Shown here piece by piece: positions 12,101 through 44,166 of a stretch of 64,000 bases of DNA. The translations under genes and the position numbers were made by a program. Every line of letters starts with the position of its first letter. The first letter of the stretch is position 1. The notes under the pieces are model-generated. The model was not told where the DNA came from. It ran no database searches and saw only the letters and a list, made by a program, of their open reading frames with translations. Source of the stretch: Gavia stellata (taxonomy: Eukaryota > Chordata > Aves > Gaviiformes > Gaviidae); NCBI RefSeq assembly GCF_030936135.1, contig NC_082613.1:434001-498000 (forward strand), given 5' to 3'.

Positions 12101-14854
12101 GTTCTCAAGTAATGTTTTGTGAGGTTCATCTGGGAGAGTAAACTTCTGAATGCACAGTCACTGGTTTCTGTGTACTTACTGACTGAAGAAGCCTGGTTTC
12201 TTTTAACATTGGATGCAGATGTGATAGGGGAGGGTTTTCTCATTTCCTGCACAAATACAGCTCACACACACTTTCACTGGGCTTTCCACTGCCCTTGGTT
12301 TTAACTCTAACTCCTTTGGTTTAACACCTGTCCTCCCACCAAAGCTTCTTTTCTTCTTCACTGGATCTAACGGTGTATTAAATCTGGTAAGAACCCCAGT
12401 CATTAGCTCACCCACAGCTCTTTTTAGAGATTAAGTATGCTCACTTGAACTGCATGTGGCCACCTTTCCGTTCACATTAGTTTCAGGGAACTCTTTCACA
12501 ACTTGTGCAAAGCGTAATGTTAAAATCACAGAATCACTAAGGTTGAAAAAGACCTGTAAGATCATCAAGTCCAACCATCAACCAAAAAACACCACCATGC
12601 CCACTAAACCATGTCCCACAATGAACCCCAGTTTTCTGTTATGAGGAAAAGGGTGGCAGGATTCGATGATCTGCAGGTGTGAGAAGTGCCCAGAGCTTTG
12701 GGTACTTTTTTGAAGGTAAAGGCCTTCTCTTTTGATCTCCCTGCTTAAATCTGTGTTCAGGGGAATATTTGCTTGTGTGCTTTCTGAGGTGGAAACAGTG
12801 ACCTCAAAAACTTTAAAAGGCAAGTGCAAAAAAACCCCAAAGTTGGAATTGACCATTATTGGTTGTATTACAGAAGAACTTGATTGCTGTTTATTGCCCC
12901 AGAGTAGTAAACATAAGCAGCAATGTGACATGGAGCCAGTGCTCCTTTCCTCCCCATCTCCTGCATGTGCACACGCTATGTTAAGGCATTGGCAGTACAG
13001 AACCAAAAAGTATTGCCATCACTGTCCTGCTCTGGGAAGCTTTAGCAGCCTTCAGAGGGCAAGTTTGGGATCTGTCCAAGGCTTTAGCATTAGAATGGCT
13101 GGAACTATCTCCTCTTGGAGTGCGGAGAATTTATGTGAGAGGTAGAGGGAGCTGCTTTCCCTTTTAATTGGGTGAGAAGCAAGAAAGGCATTTCTTGGGC
13201 TGACATGGTATCTTCTCAGAACCCTCAGCTATGGAAGAAAAGGATGGCCTTGCTGGGTGATAGCCTTGAGGCTTCTGTTGGCTTAGGAAATTGAACTGTT
13301 ACTGTGTACCTAGGAAGCTTCCCAAGTCTACGCTCGCAATCCCAAAGCGGTGCCTGCCTTCTGAATGAGATGTGCTGGTGTGTGTGAGGCAAGGCACCTA
13401 CTGTTAACATCACTTTGGTTTACTTAAAATGTTTCTTTTCCTTGTGCAGAACACCGCAACATGCCCCAAGCTGATGCCATGGTGCTGGTGGCAAGGAATT
13501 ATGAGCGCTACAAAACAGAGTCACGGGAGAAGGAGCGTGAGGAAATCGCCCGGCAGGCTGCCAAGATGGCAGATGAAGCTGTTCTGCAGGAGAGGGAGCG
13601 CCCACCCCCCATGGAGGAGGGTGTCAGAGGAGGTCACCCTCCAGGGATTCAGACTCTCTTGAACCTGCTGGCAGACAATCGCTATCTAACTGCTGAGGAG
13701 ACTGATAAAGTAATTAATTACTTGAGAGACCGGAAGGAACGGTTACTGAGAGGAAGCACGGATTCTCTGCAGGGTAAGTTTCTCAGTCCCAGACAAGGCT
13801 ATTAATCATATGGTTTGTGGGTCCTCTGGGCTGGGACCAAAAAACAGTCCTGCAACTGCAGAGGAGTCCTAGTGTCGTAACTTCCCACACAGCGCCTCAT
13901 TTTATTGAGATGGATGTGTTCTTGGGAGTCCTGAGACAATTCAGATCTTCCATGTGAAAGAACTTTTATATTGGATTCTCTCAGGGAAACCACAGGACTG
14001 CCATAACTGGTCTGGCAGCTACACGAAGGGCAGCAGTTCTGCTGAGTGGTTTGGGTTCCCCAGAGCTGTGCAGGTCTCCTGTTCAGAGGGTGGGTATTCA
14101 TTGATGCTTGTGTCTTTGGTAGCTGTTTCACTAGTTTTCTTTAGGTGCCCCTTCAAGGGCATTTGCAGAACTTTAACCCTCTTTCCTTTCTTTCCCAGCA
14201 TCCATGTCAAGACAGTCTTTGGGGGCACCTTCAGGATCATCTCTGGGTAGTCAGTCCAGCCTTCCAAGCTCTCAGGCTCATCAGGGTTCACAGCCTCTGG
14301 TCTCTGCTCCTTCTGTTCCAGTGTCCTCTTCTAATCCTCAGCAGGAGCTTCAAGCAAAAATCCTCAGTCTCTTCAACAGCGGGGCGGCAGCGGCAGCAGC
14401 TGCTGTAGCAAACAGCAGTTCAGCAGCCTCTGTGGGCGCTTCGGGCGGCACCCCGAACCAGAACTTTGCTAACATGGCCAGCGGTCAGGCCCGGTCAGCA
14501 CAGATGAGTGCTGGAAATTTAAACCAGGCTCAGCAGAGATTGCAGACTCCAAGCACGCAGCTTCCTGCTCTCCAAGGCCCTTCAAGAAATGCAGGTCCAA
14601 GACCTGGAGCTCCTCCACAAGCTCAGTCACTCTATGGTCAGCACCAAAATCGCCTCCCTGCACCTGGCAACGTACCTGCTCAAAGGCCAGTATCTTCTGG
14701 TATCAACTTTGACAACCCTAGTGTACAGAAAGCCTTGGACACCCTTATCCAGAGTGGTCCTGCACTCTCCCACCTAGTGAGCCAAACCGTGGCCCAGGGG
14801 CGAGCAGGGTCCTCAGCCCAGCAACCTATGGGCTCCTATCAGCGACACTATTAA
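58..14854 (+). CDS. NCOA5: NCOA5, nuclear receptor coactivator 5 (8 coding exons, 5'-partial)
   Basis: NCOA5 (CIA) is a nuclear coregulator of estrogen-type receptors that lacks enzymatic activity. Exons 58-165, 4159-4225, 7773-8150, 8506-8621, 8773-8899, 11183-11382, 13450-13773 and 14199-14854 join in one frame with AG/GT borders throughout. From the conserved Met at 4188 the product is 612 aa (human 579). Order: arginine-aspartate dipeptide region (about 14-139), charged helix (about 179-205), HisRS-type anticodon-binding-like domain (about 206-305), a receptor-box LLNLL at 356-360, then a Pro/Gln/Ala/Ser-rich tail ending in the conserved SYQRHY. Human NCOA5 matches closely by recall. Two upstream coding segments extend the frame into an hnRNPC/RALY-like RNA recognition motif whose beginning lies outside the window. 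No frameshift or premature stop is seen. Its 3' end converges on SLC12A5. Confidence 0.96.
166..4158 (+). other. NCOA5 intron with an ancient LINE relic
   Basis: AT-balanced intronic DNA. Apart from the L3/CR1 relic at about 1395-2060 I see no exon, RNA gene or other repeat. Confidence 0.7.
1395..2060 (+). repeat. Ancient L3/CR1-type LINE relic (reverse transcriptase region)
   Basis: Degenerate but recognisable. AATCCTGTCAAACTAACTTG, then DFCKMFDL (the RT motif usually DFCKAFDL), and at about 1887-2000 text matching the L3/CR1 3' part (a frame resembling EYCVQFW, then a leucine-rich decayed stretch). Many substitutions and indels; no intact ORF. Family assignment is from recalled consensus. 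Confidence 0.7.
4159..4225 (+). CDS. NCOA5: NCOA5 exon with the canonical start Met
   Basis: Acceptor ctttacag ends at 4158; donor GTAAAG starts at 4226. The ATG at 4188-4190 begins MNKASSRSSPARR, the counterpart of the human N-terminus. The 29 bases upstream of the ATG are open and in frame with the RRM exon, so this exon can carry either an internal Met or the start of the short form. Confidence 0.9.
4226..7772 (+). other. NCOA5 intron; no exon seen outside the repeat field
   Basis: Intronic DNA between the start-Met exon and the RD exon. The stretch 5200-6090 is distinctly GC-rich and internally repetitive; the rest is ordinary. Confidence 0.7.
5200..6090. repeat. Degenerate GC-rich tandem-repeat field in an NCOA5 intron
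   Basis: Recurrent decayed words of the type cactgcaggtgtg (5413, 5450), cactggaggtgtg (5608), catgctgcaggcatgtg (5838) and gatgctgcagga (5949), spaced irregularly. It differs in base composition from the flanking AT-rich intron. Looks like an old minisatellite; the family is not recognised. Confidence 0.4.
7773..8150 (+). CDS. NCOA5: NCOA5 exon encoding the RD-repeat region
   Basis: Starts EPYAYGDGRDARRDRSPLRG after acceptor tttcctcag and ends DPRDPLY before GTAATT at 8151. It is mostly RD/DPRD(L/I/M/V)R repeats. In 8076-8140 the DNA shows near-identical 18-bp units encoding DPRDMR. Such RD/SR-like segments are RNA- and protein-interaction regions in nuclear proteins (inference). Confidence 0.95.
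8158..8245 (-). mobile_element. CR1 LINE 3' fragment (truncated)
   Basis: Contains cacagaatcacagaatgata and ggttggaagggacttctgg with agatcatct, the reverse complement of the CR1 3' end with its short terminal repeats. It begins only 7 bp after the 5' splice site at 8150/8151. A non-LTR retrotransposon tail, dead on arrival. Confidence 0.85.
8506..8621 (+). CDS. NCOA5: NCOA5 exon (tyrosine/arginine-rich linker)
   Basis: Acceptor atgttgcag ends at 8505; donor GTGAGT starts at 8622. Encodes RDEAYDRYLRLEDYYRRKDD and onward, matching the human YDRYLRMDDYCRRKDDSY block. Phase 2 in, phase 1 out. Confidence 0.95.
8773..8899 (+). CDS. NCOA5: NCOA5 exon: charged helix and start of the anticodon-binding-like domain
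   Basis: Encodes RLKREERRREELYRQYYEE (a long charged helix) and then PVDCSVIVVNKQTK, the first strand of the HisRS-type anticodon-binding fold. Donor GTAAGA starts at 8900. Confidence 0.95.
8900..11182 (+). other. NCOA5 intron; nothing further recognised
   Basis: AT-balanced intron. A G-run at about 10310-10320 is the only simple repeat noted. Confidence 0.7.
11183..11382 (+). CDS. NCOA5: NCOA5 exon: core of the anticodon-binding-like domain
   Basis: Acceptor gtggtag ends at 11182; donor GTACTG starts at 11383. Reads EYAESVGRKVRDLGMVVDL and onward to CTVNIMFGTPQ. Nearly identical to human; the most conserved part of the protein. Confidence 0.96.
11383..13449 (+). other. NCOA5 intron carrying one CR1 fragment
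   Basis: Contains the CR1 tail at 12523-12615; otherwise no exon or RNA gene is seen. Confidence 0.7.
12523..12615 (-). mobile_element. CR1 LINE 3' fragment (truncated)
   Basis: Reads aatcacagaatcactaaggt and continues gatcatcaagtccaaccatc, then cccactaaaccatgtccc. Reverse-complement CR1 3' end, intronic in NCOA5. Confidence 0.85.
13450..13773 (+). CDS. NCOA5: NCOA5 exon with the LxxLL receptor box
   Basis: Acceptor cttgtgcag ends at 13449; donor GTAAGT starts at 13774. Completes the anticodon-binding-like fold (HRNMPQADAMVLVARNYERY), follows with a Glu/Arg-rich helix and then GIQTLLNLLADNRYLTAEE. The LLNLL fits the nuclear-receptor box consensus; human has LINLL at the same place. Confidence 0.96.
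14199..14854 (+). CDS. NCOA5: NCOA5 terminal coding exon
   Basis: Acceptor tttcccag ends at 14198; stop TAA at 14852-14854. Encodes a low-complexity Ser/Gln/Pro/Ala tail with a seven-alanine run, the conserved QELQAKILSLFNSG segment, and INFDNPSVQKALDTLIQSG near the end. The C-terminus is SYQRHY as in human. Confidence 0.96.
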
Positions 14855-17045
14855 AGCTGAGCTGTCAGGCCCTTTCCCCTTCCCTTTGCCATTCCATACT
14901 TATAGCTGTTTAAAGAGTCTCCTGTCCTTGACACGGGACTAATGCCCCTGGATATGCATGTCCTCTCCACTTTGGCGAGAGTGTACCCCCAGTGGCATTG
15001 CTGCTGACCGTTGCTAGCGCTGCCCTTCCTCACCTTGGTCTGGTTAGCAGTGTTTGGAGAAGTATGCTGTATTTTCTCAGCGGCACGATGTGCTAAGAGC
15101 CGCTTTGGATAATCGGTTGTTTTGTCCAGTCCCAGAAGCTGCTGCAATGACAGTCCTTCTTCATTTTCCTCACTCGCAGTAGCTGGTGCATCTTCACATT
15201 GCGGTGCAGTCTGGTCTCGCTGAGTGGTCTTGGTATAGTTTTGGGACAGTGGTTTTGAAGAAATAGGGGACTGAACAGGGCGGTATGCTGATGGCGCCTT
15301 CTTGGAGACCCACCTTTTTGGAATGGGCACTATTTTTCTCTGGATTTCTTTTTTTATTTCTTTTTTTAAAGGCATATAAGCAAGTTGGAAAGTACAGTGG
15401 TAGCGCTAGCAGCTGAACTCATGAAGCACACACCTGACCACTACTCAGTAATCCAGGACCACGCCGTTTGGTCCTTCCGTAGCGAAACGCTCCTCACTTC
15501 GCCCAGCTCATGGAAACTGGCAGCTTTGGTCTGAGTACTGTGGCAGATCTGAAACACAAGAGCTTCCAGCCAAGGCAGAGATTTCAAATGGTCTGTCAAT
15601 TTTCCTACACCAAGTAGTCAGTATTAAGATCAGTATGTTAAATTTGGCATATGAATTTCCTTTTCTTATAATCTGCTTTGGGATGGTTGGTTACTGTAGC
15701 CCAACAGTTCAGCTGCAGCCACGCTGATGTGCTGCTGGCCCTCCCTTGGGAATACCTGCAGCCAGTTACCAGGTGGTGAATGTCTGCTCTCTGAAACTTC
15801 ATCTCACTGTTGATGGGTGTTTTGTCCATCTAAGGTGGAGAGGCAGTGCCAAGATGCAATACCATAATTTTACACATTTTTTTCAACACTTCGGTAGCTG
15901 CAGCAGACAGTTGAGTGGAAAATGGGGCAGTGATTCTTCACCGTGTTTTTAACCAGTAACATATTTTGATACCAGAACACAAAACATCTCTTAACTATGT
16001 GGTCCTCCCCATCACGGCCTTCTTAGAGTCTGTAGGCTTCCTGCAGAGAACCGAAAGAAACTAAGAAAGCAGTGTTCTTGGAGCAGAGGATTTTCTTTGT
16101 CCCAGGTGGTTTGTGTTGTAGCATTTTTTTTCTCTCTGTGCTGTTAACAAGAGGACATTACTTTTTAATAAAAAGGCAGGAAAAACGTTTTGTTGCATTT
16201 TTGACACTTGACAGCTTGAGTACTACTGGGATACATTATTCCATTGCGTTTGCCATTAGTCTGTTCTTCCAGATAAGCTGTGTCAGACGCTGCCCGGCGC
16301 TGGATGCTAAACGGAAAGCATACGAACCTTACTGTGACATTCTATGAGAATATTGTAGTCTGTCTCTGTTTGTAACACTTTGGTTTTGAGGCACCTCAGA
16401 GATACTTACTCTCACACAGTGGACTCGGACGGTCTCGGGCAGAGCAGCCCATGTGCCCATTGAGGGACACACGCGCTGGAGCAGTGTGTGGCAGGGACCA
16501 GCGTGAGAGGTCCAAAGCCTCTCCGGCCGCTGGTGGTGGGAGGGGAGGGGTGTGCTCGGGCCAGCAGCGAGCTGGTCCAGTGGCTGTGCCGCAGGTGCTG
16601 TTAATTGTATGGCTGCTACATGAAGTTAGGGCTACAAGTCCCTGTGCATTTAGCACTGGCCTTCCTTGGCTTCGTGCTGCTGTTACTACCCAACCTGAAA
16701 TGGGATGGAAGTCTGTCTGTCTTCCATCTTTCCTCCGCCAGTCTCTCTTTGTTAGATCCCTTTCTCCGTCTCTACAACCCCGCAGACAGGTGAAGCATCT
16801 TTGCTGGGGCGGTCAGAAATTTGCGTGAGCTTAAACGTGGGAACTGTGGTACTTGGGAGAGGCTGTTCCTCTCCTGATGTTTTGCTTCCTCTGCAATCTG
16901 CTGCTCCCTGTCGGGGCTTGCTCTTTGTTATGGAAGTGGTAACAGCCGAGGGCAAAATAGCTGTGGAGGCCCTGGAAGCCAGTGAAAACTCCCCGTACAA
17001 GCAGCAAAGGGTGTAATAAAATCATTTATTGCATTTTGTGCAGAC
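14855..17045 (+). other. NCOA5: NCOA5 3'UTR (inferred) with two candidate poly(A) signals
   Basis: No further NCOA5 exon follows the stop. AATAAA occurs at 16167-16172, followed by a T-rich downstream element, giving a UTR of about 1.3 kb. Another lies at 17015-17020, followed by gcattttgtg, giving about 2.2 kb. Both are plausible. An open frame of 174 codons runs antisense here (14851-15375); it is treated under findings. Confidence 0.6.
17015..17030. terminator. Bidirectional poly(A) signal between NCOA5 and SLC12A5
   Basis: AATAAAATCATTTATT holds AATAAA on the + strand (17015-17020) and on the - strand (17025-17030). Each has a T/GT-rich stretch downstream in its own direction (gcattttgtg on +; tttgctgcttgt on -). 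It sits between two convergent genes. Use by either gene is inferred. Confidence 0.5.
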
Positions 17046-17245
17046 AGGAGTCTAGAAAAATGAATACAGTTAAAGCAGTAAAGCATTAACAGGGAGCATT
17101 CAACAGCTGAGGAGCCACTCCTCCATTAATACCTGCACAGAGAACACAGGGTCTGTACTGAGGTGGCCTAATGCACAATACTGAAACACTCACAGAAATT
17201 AAATGCAAGCCTAATTCTCTTTTTTTTTTTTGGTTTGCAACCTGT

Positions 17246-17251
17246 TTTATT
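17246..17251 (-). terminator. Candidate SLC12A5 poly(A) signal (AATAAA on - strand)
   Basis: On the - strand the text is ccttgtaaataaaacagg, inside an AT-rich block (17200-17480) that looks like a 3'UTR end. I found no canonical - strand AATAAA between here and the SLC12A5 stop at 22004. An A-run on the - strand follows at about 17219-17231. Confidence 0.55.
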
Positions 17252-17705
17252 TACAAGGTTTTAAACTTAATTGCATTGCTCTGCACACAGATTCTCTAAA
17301 ACACAAAGCATACTAGGTCACTACATGTCTATTAAAATATTGCACTCGAATAAAAGTCACTTGAATGGACGTAGAACATCTAGCTACAGTGATTAAAAGA
17401 TTATTGAATGAACTGACTTTGTGATAACATTCATAACAAATATATTGCACATGTAGCACAGAAAGTGTTGTCACCAGCAAATCTCAGACCTTTTGGTCTT
17501 TCTGCTAGTTTTCAGTCCTGCTACACAGAGGAGGGTCTTGACTCTTTTAGTGCAACTCTTACCCCTTGTGCAGTATCTAGTCCTTCCTCTCACCTAGCCA
17601 CGGACCAACACCGACCCAGGCTAGACGCTGCCTGTGCCTCCTGTAAGTGCTGGCTTGTGGCTTGTTGCCTGTACCGTGGGGTGGCTGCAGCGACGTGAGC
17701 TGCCG

Positions 17706-17706
<1 letters not shown>

Positions 17707-17766
<60 letters not shown>
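17707..17766 (-). repeat. (CAG)20 trinucleotide tract, sense in SLC12A5 3'UTR
   Basis: Twenty uninterrupted CTG units on the + strand, CAG on the transcribed - strand. Pure tracts of this length are usually polymorphic. Confidence 0.97.
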
Positions 17767-17767
<1 letters not shown>

Positions 17768-20316
17768 GTGCAGGGGCCTGCCCAGCTGACAGGGATAGGG
17801 CAGCTCCCCACTCACTCGGGAACTGGAGCGTGCGCCATTGCCGGCCCAGCACTGTGTGCTGGCCGAACACGGCTGTGGGTACGAGTGCTCTCCACCCTCT
17901 GTGGGCCACGCTGCCATCCCAGCGTCCTGGTGGGTCGTGTCTGCTCAGCGCTGCTCCCAGCAGCAGCCTGCCTGTGAAACAAACTTGGGGGTCAAGACCT
18001 TCCTGTCTGGAACAAAAAACGAAACGTGTCTGCGCATGTGCCAAGGAGGAACTTGCATGTCTACCAGAGGAGGACACTGTCTTCACCAAGGTGGAACGGC
18101 AGAAGGGTGCTCCATGGGGAAACTGAACACTCACAGAGGCCAAACGTGCAGGGCTGGGTTTGTAAACTAACATGCAGTGCTGTCTGCTAAAACTGGCCCT
18201 CTCCAGCCAACGGTGAGTGAGAACTCGCTGCAGAAACCAGCACCTTTCTTGCCACAGCCAAATTTTGCCTGGCAAAGGTGTTGAGGCAGCCCTGGCTCTG
18301 TCTAGAGCTGTGCCCCTGCTCTCGCTGGAGGATGAGGAAGGGGAACACCGTTTTTTCAGTGGTAGTGATGGAAAGGGCTCGCCTTCCTGCTCCCTGGGGG
18401 AGTTAGGACCGCAGCTTTACCGTTGGGGGTTGAAGTGGTGCTGAGGGGGAATGGGATCCGCTGGTGATGCTGGGGAGGTGATGAAGCAAACCTCTCAGTG
18501 GAAAAGCATGCCCTGGCCTGCCGTCTCACCACTGCTCTGCAGACAGTGTCATTCCCTGGTACCATGTACCTGTGGCTGACGGAAGAGCTCTTTGCCCTGA
18601 TGCTGCCGAGGGTGGATGCTGTCTGTGACCTCAGCAAAAGCAGGCGCTGGCGGCTGCTGCTGCTGCTGCGCGTAACCTGCCTCTGCACTTGGGCCCTCAG
18701 TGCTGACCTGCCCCATGCGCCGGGGCAGGAGGGGACCAGGTTTGCTGCTGCAGGACAGTGCCCACAGCTGCAGGCCCAGTGGCATAGCGGGGCAGTAGCC
18801 AAGCTGTAATTACAGGGTGACATCTTCTGAAGAGGCAGAGCGGCTGGCAAGCATTCTAGGCCCAACGAGCATGGTGCTAGCACATGAGATGAGTGGGCAG
18901 GTTGCTGTGCGTGCCTCCCCCATTGCTGCAGAAGTGCCTCAGATAATTTTGGGAGGCTGGAAACAGCATGTGAGCGTGTGTGTGGTGGCGTAGGACCAGC
19001 TCCAAGGGGCAGAACAGCTAGACACTGGCAAATCCTAGTTCCCATGGGGCTGCCCTTCCCAAAGCTAAAGGAACTTTTCACTTGCAGACGCCTGCGCTCC
19101 TTCAACAGCTCCTGAGCGGCTGAGGTGGCAGGACCAGCAAGTGCTGCCCTATGTGTCTGCAGCAGTCATCAGCCTGGAGCTCCTGCACTGAAACCAGGTC
19201 CCAGCTTACCCTGGCGGTCACCTCCTGGAAACGCTGAGCGCCCCATGCCCTTGGGACTAGCTTCCACACCAGAGTCTGCAACACAGACCGATGCAGCCGT
19301 GCACATAGCTGAGCAACCGTGGCAGAAAGTCTGGCTGTGGCTGCTGCTGGAGAGAAGGGAGGCACTTTGGGAGTGATGGAAATGTAGGAGCAAGGTATGA
19401 GCAGGCACAGATGTGCAGCTGGGGCTTGGTTTTGGTCTGGGAATGTCTCCAAGTAGTATCTTAGAGCAAAAAAAAGAAAAAAAACCAACATGAAAAAACC
19501 CCACTGCTTTTTATCCAAGCAGCCCCAAATAGCTTTGGCCTGGACCTGGAGGAGTAGAGGAGCTCTGCAGAGGGAACAGGGACTGGCGTCACCCAGTGCA
19601 GAGGGAGTTCCCTGCCCTCAGTGAGGCAGGAGCCGCGGGCTGCAGCTGCTCTCAGTGGGCAGGAGGGATGGGCAGGCAGGGGCTGGGTGCTGCGACCAGC
19701 CATGCTGCGCAGGAGGCAGCCGATGCCAGGCCACCCGTGCGAATGCTGTGGCAGCACCCACTCCCTCTGCGCCAGCCGAGAGGCTGCTGGGGTGTGGGGT
19801 GGCGTTGGGGAGCAGTTTCGGGGGGGGTGGGGGGGGCCGAGGAGGCAAGCGCTCCAGCGCAGGGGCTCAGCTCTGCCTGGGGGACAAAGCGCTGCCACTT
19901 TGGGCCAGGCTGGTGCAAAGCAGCCAGCGCTGCTGGGAGAGGGCAACTCTTAGCAGGCTGCACTTCGAGTGGAAGCTCAAATCTGCTGTGAAACAAGTTC
20001 AGAAAAGTCTGTGACTTCTTTTCCCTGAAAACTCTTAAGAAGCTAAATTGAGAAGAGAATGAACCTGCGACCTGGCCCTTTCCCAGGGGCTGCCAGTGGC
20101 CGGGGAAGGCTGTAACCTTCACCACCGCTCCAGAGCACTCGGTGTGACGGATGGGTGCCCGTTTCGTGCAGGAGCAGCCCGTCTTGGCTCTCCGTCCCCG
20201 CGGCCTGGTGCTAGCAGAGCCCTGCATCTCTCAGAATAGATATAGATCTCTATATATAGACTTCATCTGGTTCTATTAACATAAATATGATCACTTTAAA
20301 AATACACGTACTGTAT

Positions 20317-20333
20317 TATGTACATTATGTACA
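20317..20333 (-). promoter_or_regulatory. Two adjacent Pumilio response elements (UGUACAUA x2)
   Basis: The - strand reads TGTACATAATGTACATA: two copies of UGUACAUA, fitting the UGUANAUA Pumilio consensus, separated by one base. They sit in an AT island of the inferred SLC12A5 3'UTR. Confidence 0.55.
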
Positions 20334-22003
20334 TGGGGCCAGGGCGGGCGCCGGTGGGCGCCCTGGCTGCCCTCGGCACCGCTTCCTGCGTGGTTCCTGG
20401 AACCGTTCACATTTGTTAAAAGCTCCTCAGTTTCTCTGGTGTGAGAGATGCTGGGGGGGGCACGACGACGGGGGGGCGACCCTGCAGCTGCTGCCAAAGG
20501 TAAGACATGTTTGAACGGCCCCGGGGTGCCCTGCTGCCTGCGCGCGGGGGCTGCCTGCTGCGGCACCAGCTGGCATGAGGGGACAGGCTTCGGGCTGCAG
20601 CGGTTGCATGGCCAGTGCCTGGGCCACCCTGGCCAGCTGGGTGAGGGAGTGCCGTGATGCTGGGGGGCAGTGGGACCCTACAGCCACCCCTCGCTGCAGG
20701 GTCTGGCCCTGTCAGACCAGGCAAACGGACTTTGCATAATGTTAAAACTACGCACAGATCCGGACTTTCCTACAGCCCCACAGCAGCGTCTGTGACTGCC
20801 TGGGGCTGGGGCCGGGTTAGCAGTGAAGCCCTGGGGAGCAGCACAGAGCACAGTGGGGCATGGAGGGACCCAGATGCATGTGCAGGTGCTGGGACCAGCT
20901 GGACTGGCTGCTGCTGGAGGCCTGGGAGCTCCCGGTGCAGTGTGGCAGAGGAGCGAGGTGGGGGACGGGACAGGACGCCTCTGCACCTGGGCCAAGAGCA
21001 GGCGTTGGTGCCTCAAGGGTTCAGCAGCACCCACGCAGCTCCAGCGGCCAGAGAGCGGCTCTGGCTCACGCTGCACATGGTGGGGTCTCTGCTCAGCTCT
21101 GGACACCGCAGCTCCATGCAGCAACCACTGCACAAGCACCAGGAGAGCACCAGGACAGAGAGAGCCTGGAGTCAGTGGGGAGGGGGACAGGGAGCACCCC
21201 CCACCCACCCCAGGCCGGGGCTCGTGCTGTCGTGGGATTGCTGCGCTCCAGCACCCAACCCCCCGCAGCTGCCCCCCACCCTCTGCCCCCTCCAAACCAT
21301 CATGCTGCATCTCCGCAAGCTTGGCCCACAGCCTCCAGAGACGGGCGGCACCGAGGCAGCAGCAAGGTGGGGCTGTCCGGGCCCATCCTGGCGAGGTGCG
21401 GCCGGGAGGCAATGCCGTGGGAGGCAGCCCCAGGCGCTGCCAGAGGTGGGGAGAGGAGCGTCCGGCGAGGAAAGCATGCTGGTGGCCTCTCTCTTCTCCC
21501 TGCGCCTCTGCGGGAGGCAGGGCACGAGTGGCAAGCGGTGGGCAGTCACACGGCACAGGGCACAGGCACGTCCAGCCAAGCTCCGCACAGGGGTAGCGGC
21601 ACGGCGGGGCTGGGCGCCCGTCTCGGCACAGCCACCCTCCTGCCCGGCGAGGGGCTGCAAGCAGCAGTGCTGGGGCCGGCAGCGGGGCTGGCCCTGCCGG
21701 GGCTGGGCGGTGGTGGCAGCGCTGGGCTCTGGTGCTCAGTCCACAGTACAGTGTATATATTTATATATAAACAAGGACAGCAGTGCTGTGATGTTGCAAT
21801 GAGGAACAGCTGCTCTGGTGCTGGATGCTCCCGGAAGATCTGGTGCTGCAGTTCGAATGGAGAGATCAGGGGCACGGCCAAAGCCAGGTGAAGTTTCTGC
21901 ACACCGGCTGCCATCAGGCCTTCCCTCCTCCCCTCCAGGAGCACGGTGCAAAGGGGTGATGGGGCTCTCAGCGTGCAGACAAACCTCTCTTGCGCGCCGT
22001 GTT

Positions 22004-44166
<22,163 letters not shown>

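Larger units (their letters stand above)
17230..22003 (-). other. SLC12A5: SLC12A5 3'UTR (inferred, about 4.8 kb)
   Basis: GC-rich DNA from the KCC2 stop to the poly(A) signal at 17246, with AT-rich islands at 20236-20335 and 21750-21790 that stand out as UTR-like. Contains a (CAG)20 tract in sense orientation and tandem Pumilio-type elements. Long open frames here are GC artefacts. The extent rests on the lack of an earlier canonical poly(A) signal; a shorter UTR using a variant signal is possible. Confidence 0.5.

Noticed and set aside
17590..17811. Polyglutamine ORF and poly-leucine ORF on opposite strands
   Set aside because: Produced by the (CAG)20 tract; flanks show no protein character.
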